A stretch of DNA of 47,273 nucleotides from Candidatus Halocynthiibacter alkanivorans. GTDB lineage: Bacteria > Pseudomonadota > Alphaproteobacteria > Rhodobacterales > Rhodobacteraceae. A model generated the notes under the pieces. It had not been told where the DNA came from. It saw only the letters and a list, made by a program, of their open reading frames with translations, and did no database searches. The stretch covers positions 1 through 47,273 of the forward strand of contig NZ_QOLB01000101.1 in the NCBI RefSeq assembly GCF_003333265.1. The letters are read 5' to 3'. Position numbers and translations under genes: made by a program. Shown here piece by piece: positions 41,505 through 47,273 of the stretch. Position 1 is the stretch's first letter; each line of letters starts with the position of its first letter.

Positions 41505-42323
41505 TCAGACCATTGCAAGGATTCGGGCAGGCCCTCCAGAACCGCCTCTGTGGGTTGGGGCTCCTACAAAGAGAGTTGCGCCAGCAGCGGGCACATTGTC
41601 GAGGTTGGCTATGTTTTCAATGCCGTAGCGGTTTGTGGGCAACCAAGCGTAGTGCGTGTCGAAGGTCTGTGTCGAGCCGATATCGAGCGAGAGTGAGTCA
41701 GTGGCAATTGCGACCGAACCAGTTTCCTCAATCAACATTTTGGCTGCCTCAACATGAAAGCCCGGATAGTGTCGAACGCCAGCATCGTTGAAACCTGCGA
41801 ATTTTGGGGTAGTGACGTGCTTTTGCCATCCGGAATTCATTGCAATACACGCGCCGTTGGGAATTTCACCGTGCTTGGAAATCCACGCCCTTAAATCGTC
41901 TGGAGTGACTTGGGCTTCATCATTTGCCTCCGCTTTCTCCCGAATGTCTATGACACAAAGCGGGCACACCAGGCTTTCGACAGGGATTTCTTCTACCGAC
42001 TGCCCGTCGGCTGAAAAATGAAGCGGAGCATCGACATGAGTGCCGGTATGCTCAAAAATCTCAAGATTGAAGGCGTTGAAGCCACTCTCCTCGAATTTTG
42101 CCGCCTGAGAAATCTTAATGCCTGGAGGGCCAAACCATGTTGGAAAGGCTTCGTCAATTACGTAAGTCATATCTACTATTCGCTTTGCGCCAGCAGCCAG
42201 ACTAACCTGGCCAGTTCCAGCTCCAATTACTGCGGCTGCAGTAACCGCCGGCGCTGCCTTCAGGAAATGTCTTCGCGAAAGCATCCTATTTTTAACGCTT
42301 TTCATCACGCAGTGATGGCACAT
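41505..42323 (-). CDS. Tat-exported cyclase-family protein (kynurenine formamidase-like fold)
   Basis: 272 residues. A Tat signal (MLSRRHFLKAAPAVTAAAVI) follows an unusual N-terminal MCHHCVMKSVKNR. The catalytic metal motif HTGTHVDAPLHF (92-103) is that of the cyclase/KynB family (HxGTHxDxPxH), with DMTYVIDEAFPTWFG before it and TDSLSLDIG after it. Such enzymes hydrolyse amide/lactone bonds with a divalent metal in the periplasm. The ATG at 42323 has GGAGGAAAG upstream; it may start instead at 42305. Substrate unknown. Confidence 0.85.
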   Translation of the reverse strand: MCHHCVMKSVKNRMLSRRHFLKAAPAVTAAAVIGAGTGQVSLAAGAKRIVDMTYVIDEAFPTWFGPPGIKISQAAKFEESGFNAFNLEIFEHTGTHVDAPLHFSADGQSVEEIPVESLVCPLCVIDIREKAEANDEAQVTPDDLRAWISKHGEIPNGACIAMNSGWQKHVTTPKFAGFNDAGVRHYPGFHVEAAKMLIEETGSVAIATDSLSLDIGSTQTFDTHYAWLPTNRYGIENIANLDNVPAAGATLFVGAPTHRGGSGGPARILAMV

Positions 42324-42904
42324 GATACTTTCCTCCAAATGTTGCGCCTGCAATTTCAGGTGGTCCGTACTTCAAATCGAATAGTCTTGTGTCGCTGTGC
42401 TTGCAGTTCACGGGACCAGAGCCGATGGTGTTATTATCATTCTTGCCACAGCCAGCAGTATTCTGGCATTCTTTGCGGGCATCTTCGGTACCAAGGGCGC
42501 TACCATCGGCATCGCCGTAGCAAACTTCACATTTGTCCACTCGAAGTAAACAAAGTATCACATTCCTCGGGAGATGCGAAATTGGCGGAGTGTATTATTC
42601 CGTGGATGGATTCCAGACTTCAAGGAGCCGGATAACAGTCCCCACAACCGCAACGAGTGCCGTCAATCCCCCCGAAGCCGCAAAAGAACCAACCTTCTTA
42701 GGTCTGCTAAGTGCTCGGAGCGGACCTTCGCCGCATCAGTCGCTAAGGTCCTGCATACCAACTGCGAAGTTGCGGATATAGCCGCCGTCTGGGTCATAAA
42801 AATCTGCCGAAGGGCATGTAAGGGCAGCATGTTTTCTCAACAGCAGATACAGCTCGACACCAGAAATCATCGATTAAAGTCCAAGTGGAACGATTAAGCG
42901 CATG
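42324..42904. other. Intergenic region upstream of cyclase, with a partial repeat
   Basis: About 580 bp. A GTG-started plus frame 42397-42549 (50 codons) encodes a hydrophobic stretch (IIILATASSILAFFAGIFG) but has no ribosome site or start context, so it is a possible fragment only. Near 42706-42745 the word GAGCGGACCTTCGCCGC matches the first part of the dispersed repeat (partial copy F). Nothing else recognised. Confidence 0.4.
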
Positions 42905-43786
42905 TCAGTCAAGAAGAACGCGCCCCAGCGGCGCATTGATCTGGCACGCAGCCCGTTCTTCCTCAATCCGACTTGGGTCGTCACCATATTCGATCAACGG
43001 GTTTCGCCGCACCTTGCTCTCAATCAAATCGAGCACTGCATCAAATTTTGGCACGTCTGCTTTATCATGCCGGACTTTCCGCCATTCCTTCATATCCCGT
43101 TTGTTGACGTAAAACATCACAATGACATCACGTTCAATTGTCGACGAAAAGCCGTGGTATGAATAGAAATGCGGCACAAACACACACACCGAGTTTTTAC
43201 GGAAACGGGCACCATAAACTGGCTTCATAGATCTGTCGTAAAGGATAGTTGCGTTCTTTTCTTCAGCTTCCGGCGACAAGGTTTCGCTCGGGAGATAGAA
43301 AACAAAAGACATATACTTCGGCGGGATATCGACGTGGATATTCTGAAACCGGTCAGGTTTGCAAAAGACAAACTCGAACTCTTTTTCATGAATTTCTACA
43401 TCCTGCAGCATTGCCTCATCCGGGGCCACATAGAATTTCCTGAACAATTCCCGCTTGATTTCCGCATCTTCGAAAAGCGCGCGAAACTGCCGAATGACAA
43501 GCTGCGGCGCACCAGGAAGCCGGCATCTTTGATTGGTAAATTCGGCGTTGTCTTGTTTCCGGTCCTGAATTTTACCCGATTTTTTGAAGTCCCGCATCTG
43601 GCGATGAAGCTGCTCATAAAACTCGCCCGGAAGGATATTTTCGATATATGCGTGGAAGAAGGGCGCGTCTCCAACCGTCAGTTCTGCGATACGAGCCAGC
43701 ACATGTTTGCGCAACACAGGGTATTCCGGTCCAAGCGACGACGGACGGCTGTCAGTCTTTTTCCCTGCAAATAAGTTCGCAAACAC
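42905..43786 (-). CDS. 2-oxoglutarate/Fe(II)-dependent oxygenase-like protein
   Basis: 293 residues. Double-stranded beta-helix with the iron ligands His151-x-Asp153 (NIHVDIPP) and His211 (FYSYHGFSS), with Arg219 as the likely 2-oxoglutarate anchor; upstream helices LPGEFYEQLHRQMRDF and FRALFEDAEIKRELF are of the prolyl-hydroxylase type. It would hydroxylate a small molecule, protein or glycan. GTG start at 43786 with AGGAAG upstream. It leads into the glycan genes on the same strand (174-bp gap), suggesting a modifying role there. Confidence 0.8.
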   Translation of the reverse strand: MFANLFAGKKTDSRPSSLGPEYPVLRKHVLARIAELTVGDAPFFHAYIENILPGEFYEQLHRQMRDFKKSGKIQDRKQDNAEFTNQRCRLPGAPQLVIRQFRALFEDAEIKRELFRKFYVAPDEAMLQDVEIHEKEFEFVFCKPDRFQNIHVDIPPKYMSFVFYLPSETLSPEAEEKNATILYDRSMKPVYGARFRKNSVCVFVPHFYSYHGFSSTIERDVIVMFYVNKRDMKEWRKVRHDKADVPKFDAVLDLIESKVRRNPLIEYGDDPSRIEEERAACQINAPLGRVLLD

Positions 43787-43959
43787 AAGCGCTTCCTTCC
43801 AACAAATTACTTACAACAAACCTGACCTGCCATCGAACTGATCAGGAACACTTGAGGATTTTTAACGATGTTCATCTGTAGATATCTACAGATGAACATA
43901 TTTCAATTCAGGATTCCCCCCCCCGGCGACCTGGCAAATGTAGCAAAGTTAATAATTAG

Positions 43960-44925
43960 TTAAAGAGAAATCTGCGACAGGAACCTATCAATCGGTTCAG
44001 CGTTAACATTGAGATGGAGTTTGGGTGGGCTGGCAATAAAATCCGGCAATCTTGTGGCCAGCTCCGCCCTTGGAATCGTTGGCAGGTTGACACCAGAACC
44101 GATATCGCGGGCGCGGTTGTCAATGGCAACAACGCCGATCCGGCAGCCATGGGACAAGCCCCTTATGCCGCCATGAAGACGTGTTCCGATAACGTCGGCA
44201 TTGGTCGTCGACAGGAAGTCATCATACGCTATCAGATTTGGCGCCAGGATGCGAATATCCTCAAGACCCGTTATGGACTTCAGGTAACCGAGGTCTCCTG
44301 GCATTTGAGGCCAAAACGCGATCCGTTTGTAACTCTGTCGCAAAATATCGATCATTTGCCGGTCAGACGTATCAGGTTTGTTGCCGGTCAGTGTGAAACA
44401 CACATCATCCGCCGGCGATGTCCGGACCACCGGTTGCGAAGAGCGATATTCCCACAGCGTAGGACAGCTGGTATTTATCGCCTCCCGCCCACAATGAGAA
44501 AGTATCTTTGCCGCAAGATCGTCCCGGACGGAATGGCGGTGAGTTGGCGACAACAGCCGGTTGATCAACCAGCGCTGACGCCACGCCACTCGTTTAAAAT
44601 CTCTGTTCGCGCCAACACCAACAAGAACAACCTTGCCCTGCAGCGCCGTCACATCCTGCGCTTTGACCCGCCAGATAAATTTCCGGCCCCGGTATCTGGC
44701 AGAGAGTGCATTTGTACCAAGCAACAGAACGAGATCGGCTTCCGCAGCCAGCCGGCGCCCGAACGGTCCCAAGCCATCATGGCCCGAAGACGTGCTGATA
44801 TAGGCGTCCCCGATCACCGGCATCAAGTGATGACGCGCTTTTTCAACGATAATTTCATCGCCGAGATTGTCCGACGCAACCGATGTGTCGATTAAGTGGA
44901 TGCGCCGTATTTTGTCGTCAGTCAT
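43960..44925 (-). CDS. Polysaccharide pyruvyl transferase family protein
   Basis: 321 residues from ATG 44925; the frame reaches 45027 but the longer start overlaps the GT8 stop. N-terminal IDTSVASDNLGDEIIVEKAR, LVLLLGTNALSARYRGRKFIW, VVLVGVGANRDF, and the family C-terminal block DVIGTRLHGGIRGLSHG with conserved Arg/His. PS-pyruvyl transferases add pyruvate ketals from phosphoenolpyruvate to surface sugars; relatives also act on other glycans. Located 62 nt after the GT8 gene on the same strand. Confidence 0.85.
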   Translation of the reverse strand: MTDDKIRRIHLIDTSVASDNLGDEIIVEKARHHLMPVIGDAYISTSSGHDGLGPFGRRLAAEADLVLLLGTNALSARYRGRKFIWRVKAQDVTALQGKVVLVGVGANRDFKRVAWRQRWLINRLLSPTHRHSVRDDLAAKILSHCGREAINTSCPTLWEYRSSQPVVRTSPADDVCFTLTGNKPDTSDRQMIDILRQSYKRIAFWPQMPGDLGYLKSITGLEDIRILAPNLIAYDDFLSTTNADVIGTRLHGGIRGLSHGCRIGVVAIDNRARDIGSGVNLPTIPRAELATRLPDFIASPPKLHLNVNAEPIDRFLSQISL

Positions 44926-44987
44926 ATTGGTCTCGTCTGCGTTAGCTGTGGTTGAAGGAACAAAAGTCCACTCAGCCACTATATCAG

Positions 44988-45872
44988 TTATTGGCCGATT
45001 GGCATTGTTTCCGCAAAATGTTTCCACTCTTCCTGCCAGCGCCGCTCTTTGAGGTTTTTGCGCGTCTTGCCGCTGTGCCAGGGTTTCATTGGTCCGGTGA
45101 AGTGTATGATCGACGGATCGTCACGCGAAGGTGCATAGGTGCTGATTTCGGGTTGGGAAAACGGCCAGGACGATGTCTTCACGTTGCCCCAGATTGAATT
45201 CCAGGTTGGATCAACCAGCGCCACCCGATCCTTGAATATTATGTTCAGATGATCCTGGTCGAGAGAAGGAAACCGGGTCGCAGCTTCCCAATCGGCCATT
45301 TCGGTATCAAGACCAGCGTCGCGTATACACGGCATGTCGAAAAGGATGACGCCTGCGTTGAAATATTGGGAAGGGTCGATGCCCTCGATTTTTCCAAGTT
45401 GCTCTAGGCGACGGCGGTGCGGTCTGCGCCAGCGGAAGAGCGCGCTGTCATTAAGCGCGGAGACGGAACGCCAGACACGCGGATCACGGGACGCGGCTAT
45501 CAAATTTCCACCCAGGTCGGTGTCCCACAGGGGGCCAACATCGGAGCGGACCAGCGTGTCTCCGTCCAGGTACAGCACCTTGCCGTCCAGTTCATTGGGA
45601 AGCAGAAGTCGCCCAAGTGTTGCGGCGGAAATATGGCCCCGCCCGCCTTCCATACGTTTCATTGCGTCGCTGTATCGCAACTCCAGCTCAGCGTCGGAAA
45701 ACAGCGCGGTGAAACGCTCCAGTGCCCGCTCTACATAGGCGCAGTCCTCAACGAGGAACAAGGTTACGCGGATGTCTTTTGGACGCGCGGTCAGCAGCGA
45801 ATACAACGACACCATTGTGCAGGCAGCAAAACCACTGTCCAGTACATATGCAACGTGAACTTTTTCCAACAA
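44988..45872 (-). CDS. Glycosyltransferase family 8
   Basis: 294 residues. GT-A fold: HVAYVLDSGFAACTMVSLYS at the N-terminus, DXD motif YLDGDTL with Asp103-Asp105 for Mn2+, YFNAGVILFDM, and the C-terminal HFTGPMKPWHSG. GT8 enzymes transfer glucose or galactose in LPS core and other surface glycans, retaining configuration. TTG start at 45872 with GAGG 9 nt upstream. Probably one operon with the pyruvyl transferase. Confidence 0.9.
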   Translation of the reverse strand: MLEKVHVAYVLDSGFAACTMVSLYSLLTARPKDIRVTLFLVEDCAYVERALERFTALFSDAELELRYSDAMKRMEGGRGHISAATLGRLLLPNELDGKVLYLDGDTLVRSDVGPLWDTDLGGNLIAASRDPRVWRSVSALNDSALFRWRRPHRRRLEQLGKIEGIDPSQYFNAGVILFDMPCIRDAGLDTEMADWEAATRFPSLDQDHLNIIFKDRVALVDPTWNSIWGNVKTSSWPFSQPEISTYAPSRDDPSIIHFTGPMKPWHSGKTRKNLKERRWQEEWKHFAETMPIGQ

Positions 45873-45889
45873 AATACCTCTGGCACTTG

Positions 45890-46140
45890 AATTGAGCGGT
45901 CTTTAGAAACGACCGAATTCGACTTGTGATCGGCGGGCGGGTGCGCCAGCCGGGTGCTTGTCTCCGCTTCAGACTTACGCAAATATCATCGCAACCTTCG
46001 ATCAGGTCCATGCCGCAAAGTCGCCAGGATGACATCCGCGAAACCTGAATTGAGTTCGGGCCGGCACCGGCTTCCCCGCCAGGTGCAGCGCGCTCACGTC
46101 CGCATCTGCGGGTCGCGTCAGCCGTAGATGCGAAACCCAA
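45890..46140. other. Intergenic region between GT8 and sulfotransferase
   Basis: About 250 bp with no supported gene; several short frames without ribosome sites. Likely holds the promoter of the GT8 operon. Confidence 0.35.
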
Positions 46141-46818
46141 CTAGTCATCAAATGTATAGCCGTATTCCCGAATTTCCTCGCTGAAAATTCTGGCGGCACA
46201 TTCTCTCATATCCGGACTATAAGCTTCTTTATAGTTACTGCCGCCACCGCTGACGATATGCGGCAGCTCTATTTGCGGAATTCCAAGATGTTCACAAACA
46301 GCCCGGAAATCCTGCTGAAGCGTTTCGAAGCGACCCGTAAAATCCAGATCCGCCCTGCCCCGCCGGTCCGTGATCCAATACAGCTGAGGCTTCAGGTAAC
46401 CGGTGCCTCCAAAGCGGTGAAGATATTCTTTGAATGTACAGTCAGCAGTAATCCCATGCCTGGCAATCTTGCGTTCGTCTCTCATCACATTGCGATACCA
46501 GGAGTATGATCTCGCCCAGGGGTTTCGCACAAATGTGAATTTGAAATAGTCCCGGTACTGTTCGCTGTTTACAGTAAGGCCATTGGCTGGATTTGAATGC
46601 TTTTTAAAACGCCATCTCAGCCTTTTTAACTCGGTGCGCGTATCGAACTCCCGGAGGTTCAGCGAAAGTGGCTGGATCTCGCCAAGCGTACGGTGGTCCT
46701 GCATCCCCCGTTGTGTTCCCGCGCCCAACATTTCGTGATGCCCCAAAGCGGCTTCGATACTCGAACCTGCACATTTCGGGATATGGATGAAAATACATTT
46801 GTACTTATGGCTGATCAT
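46141..46818 (-). CDS. Sulfotransferase family 2 protein
   Basis: 225 residues. PAPS-binding 5'-phosphosulfate loop FIHIPKCAGSSIE (10-22) and 3'-phosphate motif FTFVRNPWARSYSWY (94-108), with the acceptor-side YLKPQLYWITD and FETLQQDF. These enzymes move sulfate from PAPS to sugar hydroxyls of surface polysaccharides. ATG 46818. It is separated by 270 bp from the GT8 gene but is on the same strand. Its upstream region leads into the IS3 copy at 46951. Confidence 0.88.
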   Translation of the reverse strand: MISHKYKCIFIHIPKCAGSSIEAALGHHEMLGAGTQRGMQDHRTLGEIQPLSLNLREFDTRTELKRLRWRFKKHSNPANGLTVNSEQYRDYFKFTFVRNPWARSYSWYRNVMRDERKIARHGITADCTFKEYLHRFGGTGYLKPQLYWITDRRGRADLDFTGRFETLQQDFRAVCEHLGIPQIELPHIVSGGGSNYKEAYSPDMRECAARIFSEEIREYGYTFDD

Positions 46819-46950
46819 GGATGATTCCAGGATTGGGAAGGTACGGTATTGTTATCGGCAGATGGTCTTTACCTCTACTGGAAAGTGGGTGTGCTGGAAG
46901 AAATTAGCATGGTGCGCTGCGATCGCGGACTTTTTACAGGTACGCACTGA

Positions 46951-47273
46951 TTGGTCTTGTCCCGATTCAGTTCCGGTCTCTTTCGAGCGATATTCGCAAT
47001 GAAGGAGACAAGAAATGGCACCAAGATACAGCGAAGAATTCCAGCGTGACGCGGTTCGCATTGCAACGACCAGCGGCCTGACGCGACCCCGGATTGCGTC
47101 GGATTTGGGGGTTGGCGTTTCGACCCTGAACAAGTGGGTTCAACAACACCAGAACGACGACCTGATGTCTGGCCCACATGAAGATGTAGAGAAAGAGAAC
47201 GCCCGCCTGCGCAAGGAAAACCGGGTTCTGCGCGAGGAGAGGGAGGTCCTAAAAAAGGCGACGATCTTCTTCG
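46951..47273 (+). mobile_element. IS3-family insertion sequence, right copy (partial)
   Basis: Starts TTGGTCTTGTCCCGATTCAG at 46951, the same leader as the left copy, then OrfA at 47015, and runs off the window near the slip site. It reads outward, inverted with respect to the copy at 1-672. Confidence 0.85.
47015..47273 (+). CDS. IS3-family transposase OrfA (cut by window end)
   Basis: 86 codons visible, identical to the protein at 331-606 over this length (MAPRYSEEFQRDAVRIATTS ... LKKATIFF). AAGGAGA is 7 nt upstream of the ATG. The stop and OrfB are outside the window. Confidence 0.92.
   Translation, partial: MAPRYSEEFQRDAVRIATTSGLTRPRIASDLGVGVSTLNKWVQQHQNDDLMSGPHEDVEKENARLRKENRVLREEREVLKKATIFF

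Noticed and set aside
42397-42549. 50-codon hydrophobic plus-strand frame upstream of the cyclase
   Set aside because: No ribosome site and no start context; could be a gene fragment but cannot be supported.
1-47273. A true composite transposon made by the two IS3 copies
   Set aside because: Only the inner ends are visible, no target duplications can be seen, and a contig break at a repeat explains it as well.
1-47273. CRISPR arrays, tRNA or rRNA genes
   Set aside because: No regularly spaced direct repeats, no cloverleaf-like or rRNA sequence noticed on reading.

Overview
The window looks like an IS-rich accessory stretch of an alphaproteobacterial genome, most likely a marine Rhodobacterales (Roseobacter-group) bacterium. 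This is inferred, not proven. It rests on the gene content (imelysin/di-heme oxidoreductase iron cluster, Rbs-type sugar ABC transporter, fused Dpp-type ATPase, sulfotransferase and pyruvyltransferase glycan genes), on moderately high GC judged by eye, and on the many decayed IS3 and IS110 elements. Both window ends lie inside outward-facing, nearly identical copies of one IS3-family element, so the window probably corresponds to a contig that broke in repeats.

Left part (1-8.5 kb): the IS3 copy, two small exported proteins, a short-chain dehydrogenase fold that has lost its catalytic residues, three broken phage tail genes, an IS3 fragment, the C-terminal stump of a mechanosensitive channel, a WYL regulator divergent from an SRPBCC protein and a DUF4345 membrane protein, and an amino-acid-synthesis family protein. 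From 13.4 down to 8.5 kb runs an iron-type periplasmic operon: imelysin, di-heme oxidoreductase, second imelysin, DUF1513 protein.

The centre (14.2-25.1 kb) is the most coherent system. An operon for a sugar ABC transporter continues into an L-galactonate 5-dehydrogenase-like enzyme and an altronate dehydratase. A divergent GntR regulator follows, then an aldose dehydrogenase with a tagaturonate/mannonate reductase-like enzyme, and, divergently, a sugar lactonase, a 2-keto-3-deoxygluconate kinase and a RhaM-type mutarotase. Together they spell a route L-galactose -> L-galactonolactone -> L-galactonate -> D-tagaturonate -> D-altronate -> 2-keto-3-deoxygluconate -> KDPG. The altronate dehydratase gene carries an in-frame stop and a frameshift in a homopolymer. 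A complete Dpp/Opp-type ABC transporter (25.2-30.6 kb) lies next to it.

Right part (30.6-47.3 kb): an integrase fragment, an IS110 element with a nonsense codon, a LysR regulator next to a tiny basic protein, a quinone/electrophile response set (HxlR regulator, YgiN-like monooxygenase, quinone oxidoreductase), an epimerase, an AEC permease, an IS110 nested in an IS3, a Tat-exported cyclase, and a surface-glycan group (2OG-Fe oxygenase, pyruvyltransferase, GT8 glycosyltransferase, sulfotransferase).

Two non-coding repeat families stand out. One is a roughly 150-bp repeat present in at least five copies, mostly between convergent gene ends. The other is a 36-37 bp palindromic element with an 8-2-8 hairpin whose arms covary between copies. 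All four copies lie within IS elements: three inside transposase genes and one in IS110 flanking sequence.
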